Counted from the stretch's first letter, positions 23,333-32,030 are shown. The stretch is DNA of 45,051 nucleotides from Verrucomicrobiota bacterium (GCA_025363585.1 JANYDN010000169.1:1-45051); one strand, 5' to 3'. Made by a program: numbers and translations. Notes: generated by a model from the letters alone, not told the origin.

Positions 23333-25066
23333 TTATTGCTGCTTTGATTTTTCCAGCCATTCGCGCACCAAAACCCGCTCTTCCGAACGAAGGCCCACCA
23401 TGGGAATCGCACGTGCCAATTGACGCGCGGCCTCCCGGCGCCCGCTCGCGCCCATCGCCGCGGCGTGGACGAGTTGGAGTCGAATCGGATAGTTCGTGCC
23501 GTGGACCGGATGGCTTTCGAGGAGTTCCAACGCCTTCTCCGGATCGTCCATGCGAATGCGACCCAACGCCACGGTCGCGAGGAAGCGGGGTTCGTCGGGA
23601 TGTTTGCCCAACAGTTCGGTCGCGGCTTCGGTGGATTCCTCGACCCGATCGTCCGACAATATTCGCAGCCAGAGCTGGTCGTTCCGCAGCGAATCCTTGC
23701 CGGGATCCATCGTGAGAAGTCGGTCGACGGCCAACAACATGGGTCGGATGCTGTCGACCCGATCGAGGAGTTGGAGGATGCGCGGACCGGTGCTCGGCAC
23801 AAGGACGGGATTGCTCAGCAGCGGTTGGAGCGCGGTGGCCGCGATCGCGGGTTGATCCAATGCCTCCGCGTAGGCGGCGATCATCAGGAGGTCCTCGGGC
23901 CTCGCGTTGGCCACCGTCGTGGCGGAAAGAAGGTGTACCGCGGCTTCGTCGGGATGGTTTCCGTGGGTGGCGGAGACCGCCCGATAAAGATGCCGGTTGA
24001 TGGGGGTCACCGGGCTTTCGTCGTCCTCGATCAACCGCGTCACCTCGTTCCAACGATCGAGACTGCCGAGCGCGGTCAGGTGTCGCTGGAGAACGAATTC
24101 ATTGGTCTGGCTCCAGGGCGGCCCCGATATCTGGAGGGCCTTCGCGCCTTGGTTGTTTGCAAGAAGCCAGTCGAGGGCCAGCAACCGTTCGGTGAGCGGC
24201 GCGTCGGATGGGAGGGTTTCCACCACGTCTCGGGCCGCCGCGGATCGATCCAGCGCCGGATCGAGCCGCATCCGGAGGTTGAATTCGGCGAGCAGGCGGA
24301 AAAGCGAGTTGGTTTGGATCGAGGGAACGCGGTGCAACAGCAGGCGAAGCTCGTTGGTGGAAACCTCGGGCATCCGCGAAAGCTCGCCGAGCGCGGCAAA
24401 TGCGTCCGGTCGGGGCCGAAAGGCCAGGCTCCACAGCAGGCGGCGCGCCTCGTTCCTTCCACCTTTTTTGCCCACCGCGATCAATGCTTTTGCCAACAGG
24501 AAATCCACGCCTTCACGGTTCGGATGCTGGGTGGCCAGCTCGCGGGCTGTATCCAGGGCGCTCTCGGGATTTCCCATCTGCGTGAAGGCCCCGATGCAAA
24601 GCTCAAGGGCTTCCGGGTCGTGGGCGTCTTTCTGGAGCAACGCCACCAAGTGCGGCTTCATCAGGTCCGCCCGGCCGAGGCGCGACACCAGCCCCAGATA
24701 CATCAAGCGGTCGTCGCGCGTCGGCGTCGCGTGGTCGAAATACATCTGCCAGTACTGGAAAGCCGAATCCTTGCCGATGAGCGTCGTGAATCGCGCCGCT
24801 TGGTGCAGCACTGCCGGACTCTCCGGAGCCAGATTGAGCGCCAGCAGGAGGTTGTTGGAAGCCTCGCGCCAATCCTGACGCTCGATGGCCGCGGCCCCGA
24901 CCATGGCCGCCCGTTCGGCGCGCAACCGCTTTTTGGCGCGGTAAACCGGCGGGGCGACGTAAACCAGACCGAGGAGGATGGCGACCAAACCCAACATCAC
25001 CAGTGGCACCAGCCACCGGACGCGGCGGACATGGGCCATACCGGCAATTTGAGGCAGGTGATTCAC
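23333..25066 (-). CDS. Membrane-anchored TPR-like repeat protein, unknown function
   Basis: A 577-residue protein with one N-terminal membrane helix (about 19-41, WLVPLVMLGLVAILLGLVYVAPPV) and a long helical, Ala/Leu-rich remainder. The pattern of repeated about 34-residue helix pairs (for example AAAIERQDWREASNNLLLALNLAPESPAVLHQAARF and ALDTARELATQHPNREGVDFLLAKALIAVGKKGG) is that of tetratricopeptide-like repeats. It is probably a scaffold in the periplasm or on the membrane surface; no partner is evident. The start is uncertain: GTG 25066 is given, ATG 25039 is equally possible. It stands alone; the PEP-CTERM-like gene is divergent. Confidence 0.7.
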   Translation of the reverse strand: MNHLPQIAGMAHVRRVRWLVPLVMLGLVAILLGLVYVAPPVYRAKKRLRAERAAMVGAAAIERQDWREASNNLLLALNLAPESPAVLHQAARFTTLIGKDSAFQYWQMYFDHATPTRDDRLMYLGLVSRLGRADLMKPHLVALLQKDAHDPEALELCIGAFTQMGNPESALDTARELATQHPNREGVDFLLAKALIAVGKKGGRNEARRLLWSLAFRPRPDAFAALGELSRMPEVSTNELRLLLHRVPSIQTNSLFRLLAEFNLRMRLDPALDRSAAARDVVETLPSDAPLTERLLALDWLLANNQGAKALQISGPPWSQTNEFVLQRHLTALGSLDRWNEVTRLIEDDESPVTPINRHLYRAVSATHGNHPDEAAVHLLSATTVANARPEDLLMIAAYAEALDQPAIAATALQPLLSNPVLVPSTGPRILQLLDRVDSIRPMLLAVDRLLTMDPGKDSLRNDQLWLRILSDDRVEESTEAATELLGKHPDEPRFLATVALGRIRMDDPEKALELLESHPVHGTNYPIRLQLVHAAAMGASGRREAARQLARAIPMVGLRSEERVLVREWLEKSKQQ

Positions 25067-25425
25067 GCGACGGATAGAAGAGTCGCCCGCGGCCCCGCAC
25101 TCAAGTCCGGAGGTGATTCAAAGCTCGGGCTGTCGGCTTGCGGTCGGTTCGGATGGGTTGCGGGCAAGCACGCGGTCGTCCGCTGGCCATCGCTCCCGTG
25201 CGGCTGGCGAACCGTGGCTTGCGTCGCATGAATTGGTTGATGGGGAGGCGTGAAGGGAATCAGTGCGAGGTCCCAATGCGTTCGCAAGTAGCGGATTAGG
25301 CGCGCGATTGGGTCGAATTGCCCCGGGGAACGCCGGGCAGGAACCCCAAATCAGGGGAAACTCTCGCTTGACGTCCCAAGGGGAAAACTAGGAGGGTCCA
25401 CGGGTCGATTGGGATTACCCACGCC

Positions 25426-26283
25426 ATGAAACGTTCCAAGAATTTTGCCGCCAGAATGGTCCGCCGTTTGCCGATGGTGGGAATCGCCGCCCTGCTGGCA
25501 CAGTCCGCTCGCGCCCAGTTTGTCTATGATCTGAGCCAACCCTCTCCGGCTCCGCTGGGTTCGGCGATCATCAACGGTGGGTATCTGTTCTCCATCACGC
25601 CGACGACCGCGTCGGGAACGGGGGTTTACAATACGTTCAGTGGTTTTCAGAACTCGGGGAGCGAGGAGGGATACAACGCCACCGCCCGACCGGTGATGCC
25701 GAACGAGGAGACCTCCTCTCAGCGCGTATTCGATGTTCAACTGAATACGCTTCCCACGATCGCGATCTCTGGAATCACCTATTACACTCTGGGTCTCGAT
25801 ATCAACGAGGGCGGGGGCGCTAACTCATTTGTATCGTTGGATCAGTTGAAGGTTTATGTCCGCCAAACCGCGATCACGACGGCGGATACCCTCGCTTCGT
25901 TGTCGGGTAGTTCGACGCTGGCGTGGGACATGGATGCCGGCGTGAAAGGAAATTCCGTGGTGCTTCTGAACCAGGCGATTTCCAGCAGTGGTAGCGGGCG
26001 CTCCGACGTTACGTTCTTGGTGCCAAAAGCCACCGTGGACGCGGCGAGTGGTGTCGCCGGGGCCAATGCCTACTTTTACCTGTACGCACAATTGGGAGCG
26101 TATGGCGGCAATTATACCAGCGAGGGTGGTTTCGAGGAGTGGCAGATGGTCTCCGGTTTGACCTATACCCCGCCGGCCCCGATTCCCGAGGCGGGGACGG
26201 TTTCGGCCGGCATCGCGATCGCCGGTGCCTCCGTGGGTCTGCTCGCTTGGCGCCGTCGTCGTTCCGCCGCAGCGAAGGCCTGA
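25426..26283 (+). CDS. Secreted protein with PEP-CTERM-like C-terminal sorting signal
   Basis: A 285-residue exported protein. A Sec signal covers about 1-30 (KRSKNFAARMVRR, hydrophobic stretch, ARA-Q). The middle is Ser/Thr/Gly-rich and beta-rich with no recognised enzyme motif. The C-terminus has the three-part sorting pattern: a PIPEAGT motif (about 254-260), a hydrophobic helix (VSAGIAIAGASVGLLAW) and an RRRR cluster. PEP-CTERM proteins are processed by exosortase and often go to the surface or extracellular matrix with exopolysaccharide. No exosortase gene is in this window. The 360-bp upstream gap has no other gene; a weak TTGACG (25378) could be a -35 element. A strong terminator follows. 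Confidence 0.78.
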   Translation: MKRSKNFAARMVRRLPMVGIAALLAQSARAQFVYDLSQPSPAPLGSAIINGGYLFSITPTTASGTGVYNTFSGFQNSGSEEGYNATARPVMPNEETSSQRVFDVQLNTLPTIAISGITYYTLGLDINEGGGANSFVSLDQLKVYVRQTAITTADTLASLSGSSTLAWDMDAGVKGNSVVLLNQAISSSGSGRSDVTFLVPKATVDAASGVAGANAYFYLYAQLGAYGGNYTSEGGFEEWQMVSGLTYTPPAPIPEAGTVSAGIAIAGASVGLLAWRRRRSAAAKA

Positions 26284-26305
26284 TCCAAGCCGTTCGAATC
26301 CACAA

Positions 26306-26346
26306 GGCCGGGCCGGGATTTAATCCCCGCCCGGCTTTGTTGTTTT
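26306..26346 (+). terminator. Intrinsic terminator after the PEP-CTERM-like gene
   Basis: Stem GCCGGGC (26307-26313) pairs with GCCCGGC (26329-26335), extended by GGGATT/AATCCC across a C-C mismatch, and is followed by TTTGTTGTTTT. Confidence 0.88.
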
Positions 26347-26359
26347 CCAAGCCTGGTAA

Positions 26360-26435
26360 CGCCGCGTGGGGGCACGCGGCCTACAGGTCGCCGGCGCCAT
26401 GGTTGCGGAATCCGCCGCGTCACCGCGGCGGCCAC
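26360..26435. repeat. Type A hairpin and type D hairpin
   Basis: The A module (26360-26385, minus orientation, ending CTACA) and the D module (26411-26435, minus orientation, loop GTGA on that strand) are about 25 bp apart, in the same relative order as at 17228-17377. They lie just upstream of glgB. Confidence 0.8.
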
Positions 26436-26492
26436 GACGCTCCGTAAATTTGCCGGTGGGCGCGACGCGGCTTCCGAGATAACGTCGTTCCC

Positions 26493-28742
26493 ATGCTGCT
26501 GAGCCCGGTCGAACTCGAGGCGCTCGTGCGACTCGAACATCGCTCCCCGCACTCGTTGCTGGGGTTCCACCCGTTGGGAGATGGCAGCGGGTTGGTGGCC
26601 CGCGCGCACTTGCCCGGGGCGTCCGCCGTCGAACTTGTCCCGGTGCATGAGTCGTCGTTGCCGCGTTTCCCGCTGGACCGCCTCGGTGACACCGACGTTT
26701 TCGAGGGCGCGACCCACGCCGCGACGCGCGTCTATGCGTACGACTTGGTCGTGCGCTGGGCGGACGGCACGGTGAGCCAGGGACGCGACGCGTTCTCGTT
26801 TTGGCCGACGCTCGGCGAGACCGACCTCCATCTGTTCAACGAGGGCAATCACCGGCGGCTCTACGACGTGCTGGGCGCGCATCTCAAGGTGTTGGACGGC
26901 GTTCCGGGCACGACCTTCGCGGTATGGGCGCCGAACGCGCGCCGCGTCTCGGTCGTCGGCAATTTCAACGGTTGGGACGGGCGTCGGCATCCGATGCGGC
27001 AACTGGGCGCGTCGGGAGTCTGGGAGATTTTCGTCCCGGGCGCCGGGGTCGGTTCGTTGTACAAATTCGAGGTGGTGGACCGGCACGGCGGGCTGGGACT
27101 GCGCACGGATCCGTTCGGGTTCCACTTCGAGGTGGCGCCGAAGCAGGCGGCGGTGGTGTGGGACACGGGCAAGTTCGGGTGGAGCGACGGCGAATGGATG
27201 GAGCGCCGGGGAAAGACGAACGCGTTGCGGCGGCCGATGAGCATCTACGAGGTGCATCTCGGGTCGTGGCGGAAGAAGTCGGACACGGAATCGCCGGGGT
27301 ACCGCGAGGTCGCGGGCCCGTTGGTGGACTACGTGCGGCGGATGGGGTTCACGCACGTGGAACTCCTGCCGGTGGCGGAACACGCGTATTACCCCAGCTG
27401 GGGATACCAGGTGACGGGCTTCTACGCGCCGACGAGCCGGTACGGCACGCCGGATGATTTCCAGTTTTTGGTCAACGCGCTGCACGAGGCCGGGATCGGC
27501 GTGATCGTGGATTGGGTGCCGGCGCATTTCCCGCGGGACGAGTGGGCCTTGGCGCGGTTCGACGGAACGTCGTTGTACGAGCACGAGGACCCGCGGCAGG
27601 GCGCGCACCAGGACTGGGGCACGCTGATTTTCAATTTCGGCCGGCACGAGGTCCGGAATTTCCTGGCGGCGAACGCGCTCTATTGGTGCGAGCGCTTCCA
27701 CATCGACGGGCTCCGCGTGGATGCGGTCGCGTCGATGCTGTACCTCGATTACTCGCGCAAGGACGGCGAATGGGTGCCGAACAAATTCGGCGGGCGGGAG
27801 AACCTCGAGGCCGTCGAGTTCCTTCGGCACGTGAACCACCTCGTCCACACCGAGCATCCGGGCGTGGTGACGATCGCGGAGGAAAGCACGGCGTGGCCGA
27901 TGGTGTCGCGTCCCCCTTGGCTGGGCGGACTGGGCTTCAGCCTCAAGTGGAACATGGGCTGGATGCACGACACGCTGGGCTACTTCACCCGCGATTCCGT
28001 CTACCGGAAGTACCACCAGAACGACCTGACGTTCGCGATGTTGTATCACTTCCAGGAGAACTTCGTGATGCCGCTGTCGCACGACGAGGTCGTCCACGGG
28101 AAGGGATCATTGCGCAAGCGGATGGCGGGCGACGACTGGCAGGGATTCGCGAACCTGCGGGTATTGTTGGGATACCAGTGGATGTTCCCCGGCAAGAAGC
28201 TGCTGTTCATGGGCGGCGAGATCGGCCAGACGGCGGAATGGAACGCGAACTCGCAGGTCGATTGGTGGCTGTTGAACGAGGGACCGTACCATCGGGGCAT
28301 GCAGCAATGGGTCGCGGACCTGAACGCGTTGTACACGCGCGAGCCCGCGTTGTGGCGCGGGGATTTCGAGCCGGATTCGTTCCAGTGGATCGATTGTTCC
28401 GACCACCAGAACAGCGTGCTGTCGTTCTCGCGCCGGGTGCGGCCGGAGGAAATCGAGGCCTCGCGGCGCGAGGGATTGCCGGCCTCCGAAACGGCGCCGG
28501 CGACCCACGTGGTGGTGGTGATGAACCTAACCCCGGTGCCTCAACTGGATTACCGCATCGGATTGCCGGTGGCGGGTCGATGGCGCGAGGTGCTGAACAG
28601 CGACGGGGCGTCGTACGGCGGCACCAACACGGGCAATGCGGGCGGCGTGGTGGCAGAGGACTACGTCGTGCACAACCAGCAGCACTCGGCGGTGCTGCGT
28701 CTGCCGCCGCTGAGCATCGTGGTGTTCCGATCGGAGAACTAG
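26493..28742 (+). CDS. glgB: 1,4-alpha-glucan branching enzyme GlgB
   Basis: A 749-residue GH13 enzyme that forms alpha-1,6 branches in glycogen. It has the N1 and N2 (CBM48) modules (about 5-105 and 120-215: YDVLGAHLKVLDGVPGTTFAVWAPNARRVSVVGNFNGWDGRRHPM), the catalytic barrel (about 235-610) and a C-terminal beta domain. Catalytic residues by position are nucleophile Asp410 (GLRVDAVASM), acid/base Glu463 (TIAEEST) and Asp531 (LSHDEVVHGKGSL), each five residues beyond the E. coli numbering. The family motifs HFPRDEWAL and GEIGQTAEWN are present. It is physically separate from glgC (43202), and no glgA or glgP is in the window. Confidence 0.97.
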   Translation: MLLSPVELEALVRLEHRSPHSLLGFHPLGDGSGLVARAHLPGASAVELVPVHESSLPRFPLDRLGDTDVFEGATHAATRVYAYDLVVRWADGTVSQGRDAFSFWPTLGETDLHLFNEGNHRRLYDVLGAHLKVLDGVPGTTFAVWAPNARRVSVVGNFNGWDGRRHPMRQLGASGVWEIFVPGAGVGSLYKFEVVDRHGGLGLRTDPFGFHFEVAPKQAAVVWDTGKFGWSDGEWMERRGKTNALRRPMSIYEVHLGSWRKKSDTESPGYREVAGPLVDYVRRMGFTHVELLPVAEHAYYPSWGYQVTGFYAPTSRYGTPDDFQFLVNALHEAGIGVIVDWVPAHFPRDEWALARFDGTSLYEHEDPRQGAHQDWGTLIFNFGRHEVRNFLAANALYWCERFHIDGLRVDAVASMLYLDYSRKDGEWVPNKFGGRENLEAVEFLRHVNHLVHTEHPGVVTIAEESTAWPMVSRPPWLGGLGFSLKWNMGWMHDTLGYFTRDSVYRKYHQNDLTFAMLYHFQENFVMPLSHDEVVHGKGSLRKRMAGDDWQGFANLRVLLGYQWMFPGKKLLFMGGEIGQTAEWNANSQVDWWLLNEGPYHRGMQQWVADLNALYTREPALWRGDFEPDSFQWIDCSDHQNSVLSFSRRVRPEEIEASRREGLPASETAPATHVVVVMNLTPVPQLDYRIGLPVAGRWREVLNSDGASYGGTNTGNAGGVVAEDYVVHNQQHSAVLRLPPLSIVVFRSEN

Positions 28743-28797
28743 CGATCCGAAACCAGCCGCATCGGGACGGGGCTTCCCGCGCAGCCAGGCCCTTCTG

Positions 28798-28890
28798 TGT
28801 AGCCGCGTGCCCCCACGCGGCGTTCCACCTCGGGATTCCGACCGGAAGCTTGCCGGTCCTTACGACGCCGGGTCAGGGGACCCAGCTACA
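28798..28890. repeat. Composite palindromic element, type A-B
   Basis: This 93-bp element matches 13565-13665: TGTAG, stem CCGCGTG, loop CCCC, stem CACGCGG, then GTTCCACC, GGATTCCGACC, TTGCCGGTCC, and a second hairpin GGGTC/GACCC around AGGG, ending GCTACA. The matching core as well as ends shows common descent. It lies after glgB; 28891-28994 shows nothing further except a weak terminator. Confidence 0.88.
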
Positions 28891-28959
28891 CGCTCGCGTC
28901 GAGCGGCCCGCCGCCACGGCGACTCGCGCGGACCGTGCCATTCGGAATTCACGCGCGCG

Positions 28960-28982
28960 AAAACCCCGGGATCAAATCCCCG
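28960..28982 (-). terminator. Weak possible terminator after the 59-residue membrane protein
   Basis: On the minus strand GGGAT and ATCCC pair around a 3-base loop and are followed by GGGG and TTTT. The stem is short, so this is tentative. Confidence 0.35.
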
Positions 28983-28994
28983 CGCAAACCGAAG

Positions 28995-29174
28995 TCAGCG
29001 CGCGGAGTGCCACCAGAACGCCAAGGCACCGCCGATCGCCACGATGACGAGCAAAGCGAAGAGCTTGAGGAGCAGCTTGGTCACCTTCCACGCGATGACC
29101 AATCCCACGATCCCAATCGCCACGCCCACCGCGATGATCGCGACACGATGCCAGTCGATGGGGGTGGAATTCAC
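28995..29174 (-). CDS. Small membrane protein of 59 residues
   Basis: This short frame starts with GTG at 29174, eight bases after the DAHP synthase stop, and ends with TGA at 28995. The product has two hydrophobic segments (about 11-29, VAIIAVGVAIGIVGLVIAW, and 33-54, KLLLKLFALLVIVAIGGALAFW) with a KVTK turn between them, a charged N-terminus and a short HSAR tail. It reads as a genuine small two-helix membrane protein, not a random frame, because hydrophobic runs and turn charges are well placed. No family is recognised. It is probably cotranscribed with the DAHP synthase gene; the ribosome binding site is weak (TAGG). Confidence 0.6.
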   Translation of the reverse strand: MNSTPIDWHRVAIIAVGVAIGIVGLVIAWKVTKLLLKLFALLVIVAIGGALAFWWHSAR

Positions 29175-29181
29175 GGAAGGC

Positions 29182-30261
29182 CTAGGTTCTCGCGGCGACG
29201 GCCCGCGCGGGTTTGCCGTGCTTGCGGAGCACGTCGGCGCCGTGCCGTAGGATGCGCTCGGTGGCTTCCCAACCCAGGCACGCGTCGGTGATGCTGATGC
29301 CGTACGCGAGGGCCTTGGGATCCTTGAGCGGTTGGCTGCCCTCGTGGAGATGGCTCTCGAGCATCACGCCGATCAGGGGCTCGCAACCCTCGGCCTTCTG
29401 CGCCACGAGATTGAGCCAGACGTCTTCCTGCCGCGCGTGTTGCTTGCCGGAATTGGCGTGGCTGCAGTCGACCATGACCACGGGGGGCAGGGCGTTCTTC
29501 CTCAGTTGGACGGCGGCGTCGGCGATCGAGGCCGCGTCGTAGTTGGTCCGGGCACGACCCCCGCGAAGCACGACGTGGCCGTCGTCGTTGCCGGTGGTCT
29601 GGACGACGGAGACGGTGCCCATCCGGTCGATGCCCAGGAAATGATGCGCGTGCCGCGCGGAGAGCATGGCGTCCACGGCGATCTGGAGTGATCCGTCGGT
29701 GCCGTTCTTGAAACCGACGGGCATGGAAAGACCGCTGGCCATCTCGCGATGGGTCTGGCTCTCGGTGGTGCGGGCGCCGATGGCGGCCCACGCGACGAGG
29801 TCCGCGATGTACTGCGGGACGACGGGATCGAGGAACTCGGTGGCGGCGGGAAGGCCGAGGTCGTTGATCTCGAGAAGGAGGCTGCGCGCGGTGCGAAGGC
29901 CGGTCTCGACGTCGTAGCTGCCGTCGAGATGCGGGTCATTGACGAGGCCTTTCCAGCCAATGGTGGTGCGGGGCTTTTCGAAGTAGACGCGCATCACGAT
30001 GTAGAACTGGTCGGCAAGGTCCGGGGCGAGGCGGGCGAGGCGGCGGGCATATTCCATCGCGGCGCCGGTGTCGTGGATCGAGCAGGGGCCGACGACCACC
30101 AGAAGGCGCGGATCCTCGCCGCGGAGGATGTTTTGGACCGTGCGGCGGGCCTCGACGACGGTGGCCGCCGCGGCCTCGGTGCCGGGAAGGGCACTGATGA
30201 GGACGTGCGGCGACGGCAGCGGCCGGTTCGTGACGACCCGGAGGTCGTTGATGCGTTGCAT
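29182..30261 (-). CDS. aroF: 3-deoxy-7-phosphoheptulonate (DAHP) synthase, class I
   Basis: This enzyme condenses phosphoenolpyruvate and erythrose 4-phosphate in the first step of the shikimate pathway. It has 359 residues, close to the 350 of E. coli AroF/G/H. Recognisable class I alpha motifs are [10 protein letters not shown] (catalytic Cys), [86 protein letters not shown] and [15 protein letters not shown] 30261 gives the family-typical N-terminus ([18 protein letters not shown]). The symbol is generic: feedback specificity for Phe, Tyr or Trp cannot be judged. No other aro gene is adjacent. Confidence 0.95.
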   Translation of the reverse strand: MQRINDLRVVTNRPLPSPHVLISALPGTEAAAATVVEARRTVQNILRGEDPRLLVVVGPCSIHDTGAAMEYARRLARLAPDLADQFYIVMRVYFEKPRTTIGWKGLVNDPHLDGSYDVETGLRTARSLLLEINDLGLPAATEFLDPVVPQYIADLVAWAAIGARTTESQTHREMASGLSMPVGFKNGTDGSLQIAVDAMLSARHAHHFLGIDRMGTVSVVQTTGNDDGHVVLRGGRARTNYDAASIADAAVQLRKNALPPVVMVDCSHANSGKQHARQEDVWLNLVAQKAEGCEPLIGVMLESHLHEGSQPLKDPKALAYGISITDACLGWEATERILRHGADVLRKHGKPARAVAART

Positions 30262-30372
30262 AACCGCGGACAGGCTAGGCGGGCTTGGCCGGGAAATCCA
30301 AGCCGGACGTTTCCGGGGTGCCTCCGCTCCCACCTTCGCCCGTGCGCGTCAGCCCAACGCGGCATGCCGTGG

Positions 30373-30394
30373 GTGGCACCGGCCCTGGTGCCAC
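30373..30394. repeat. Single type C hairpin with variant stem
   Basis: Stem GTGGCACC (30373-30380), loop GGCCCT (30381-30386), stem GGTGCCAC (30387-30394), preceded by GCCGTGG and followed by TTCC exactly as in the 6161 element. The stem sequence differs at several paired positions while pairing is kept. Confidence 0.85.
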
Positions 30395-30495
30395 TTCCCG
30401 ACCTGTTTTCCGGCGCTGTTTTTGCACCCGGTGGCGGCGAGCCGCCGCCAGCCACGCACGTTGAACCAATCGATGGCTTGGGTTGACTCGCAAGT

Positions 30496-30555
30496 GCGCA
30501 GGCGAGGACGCCCGCGCTACGACGGGCCGATCCACCGCGCCACCGCGGCGGCCAC
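30496..30555. repeat. Type E and type D hairpins
   Basis: E (30496-30520, minus orientation, loop TCCT) is followed by D (30531-30555, minus orientation, loop GTGG instead of GTGA). Together with the C hairpin at 30373 they occupy the 300-bp gap between the DAHP synthase start and the oxidoreductase terminator; no gene is seen there. Confidence 0.75.
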
Positions 30556-30565
30556 CGCGCGCATG

Positions 30566-30600
30566 AAAAAGGGCCGGCTTCCCTCGGGAGGCCGGCCCTT
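30566..30600 (-). terminator. Intrinsic terminator of the Tat oxidoreductase gene
   Basis: On the minus strand stem GGGCCGGC pairs with GCCGGCCC around a 12-base loop and is followed by five T residues (plus-strand A at 30566-30570). Confidence 0.9.
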
Positions 30601-30620
30601 CGTGCGTGTCGCGCGCGACT

Positions 30621-32030
30621 TCAGGAATTTTTGTCCCAACCGTAGTAGAGCGGCTTGATCTCGCGGCCCAATCCGTCCGCCACCTTGCGGGTTTTCTCGT
30701 CGAAGTAGCACATGACGCCGAGTCGCTCGGACGTCTCGGCGAGCGAGATCACGGTCTGGACCTTCACGGCGAGGTCGATGCCGCAGTTGGGCTGCTTGTT
30801 GGCGCGGATCGACTCGTAGAAGTTCTTGTGGTGGGCCGGGACGCTTTCGGCCGGGAAGCCCTCGGAAGTCTGCGGGTCGATCTCCTCGGCGAACGGCCGC
30901 TCGGGATTGAGTTGGACCTTGTTGCCGCTCATGTCGAGCGTGCCGTGATGGCCGCGGATGCGTTCCTGCGTGCCCTGCTCGTTCACGGTGGACGACGTGA
31001 TGTGCATCACGTAGCCGCTCGGAAACTCGGCGATGAGCTGGATGATCTCGGGGACATCGCGGAGGTATTTGGTTTCCTGCTCCGGTTTCCGGCCTTCCTT
31101 CCGGAGATCGGTCTTGAACGCCTTGGAACCGACGGCGGCGACGCGGACGGGGAACTCGGGGTTGCCGGTGGCGAGCATGTACGGGTGCAGTTTGTGCGGG
31201 AAGAGGTCGCCGAGCAGGCCGGAGCAATAGGGCGCGTACTTGCGCCAGCGGAAGTAGTGGTCGGCATCGAAGGGATGATGGGTCTTGATCTGGTTGCCCA
31301 TCCACATCTTCCAGTTGATATCCTGTTCGGTGGCCCAGGGCTGGAGGGTGTAGTTCCACTCGCCCCACGGATTGTTCCGCATGTAGCTGCCCTGGAGCAT
31401 GGTGATCGGACCGATCTTGCCGGCGCGGATCCATTCGGCGGCCTTGTGCCACTTCATGTCCGAGCAGCCCTGGGAACCGACGTTGAGGATCTTGCCGGTG
31501 CGTTTGACGGTGTCGTAGAGCTCGAAGGCCTCGGCGAGATAGCGGGTCATCGGCTTCTCGACGTAGACGTGTTTGCCGGACTCGAGGGCGGCTTTGGAGA
31601 TGGGCGTGTGCCAATGGTCGACGGTGGCGCAGAAGATGACGTCGATGTCTTTTCGCTCCATCACTTTCCGGTAGTCCTCGTAGCCCTGGGGCTTGCCGGC
31701 GCCCTTGTTGGTGATGTTTTTGACGTGTTCCTCGACGCGGTGTTTGGAGACGTCGCAGACGGCGCCGAGCGTGACGTTGTTCTCCTGGAAGTGATCGATG
31801 TTCCCGTTGACGTGGGCACCGCCGCCCTGGCCACCGACACCGACGAAGCCGACGACGAGGCGTTCGTTGGCGCCCGCGACGTTGACGGACGGGGCTTGGT
31901 TTTGGCCGTAGACGGGGATGATGAGGCTGTTGGCCGCGGCCGCGACGGTGGCGGCTGCCGTGGTGCGCTTGAGGAACTGGCGGCGGCTGGTGGGCCACGC
32001 GCTTGAAGGAGAGTTATCGTGCGTAGACAT
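30621..32030 (-). CDS. Tat-exported Gfo/Idh/MocA oxidoreductase
   Basis: A 469-residue NAD(P)-dependent oxidoreductase. The N-terminus holds a twin-arginine signal (TSRRQFLKRTTAAATVAAAANSL, about 14-36). The Rossmann domain begins near 57 (RLVVGFVGVGGQGGGAH) with the family motif VYVEKPMTRYLAEA, whose lysine is the usual catalytic one. The C-terminal domain carries WRKYAPYCSGLLGDLFPHKLHPYML, typical of PVC secreted members. It is more distant from the protein at 4798 than two recent duplicates would be. The 217-bp gap upstream (32031-32247) separates it from the divergent ABC exporter and shows no gene. Confidence 0.9.
   Translation of the reverse strand: MSTHDNSPSSAWPTSRRQFLKRTTAAATVAAAANSLIIPVYGQNQAPSVNVAGANERLVVGFVGVGGQGGGAHVNGNIDHFQENNVTLGAVCDVSKHRVEEHVKNITNKGAGKPQGYEDYRKVMERKDIDVIFCATVDHWHTPISKAALESGKHVYVEKPMTRYLAEAFELYDTVKRTGKILNVGSQGCSDMKWHKAAEWIRAGKIGPITMLQGSYMRNNPWGEWNYTLQPWATEQDINWKMWMGNQIKTHHPFDADHYFRWRKYAPYCSGLLGDLFPHKLHPYMLATGNPEFPVRVAAVGSKAFKTDLRKEGRKPEQETKYLRDVPEIIQLIAEFPSGYVMHITSSTVNEQGTQERIRGHHGTLDMSGNKVQLNPERPFAEEIDPQTSEGFPAESVPAHHKNFYESIRANKQPNCGIDLAVKVQTVISLAETSERLGVMCYFDEKTRKVADGLGREIKPLYYGWDKNS

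Noticed and set aside
26163-28097. 644-residue minus-strand frame opposite glgB.
   Set aside because: Shadow of glgB; glgB has complete catalytic motifs and family-typical length.
13565-28890. CRISPR-like arrays from the repeated palindromes.
   Set aside because: Copies are dispersed and inverted, without regular spacers, and no cas gene is present.
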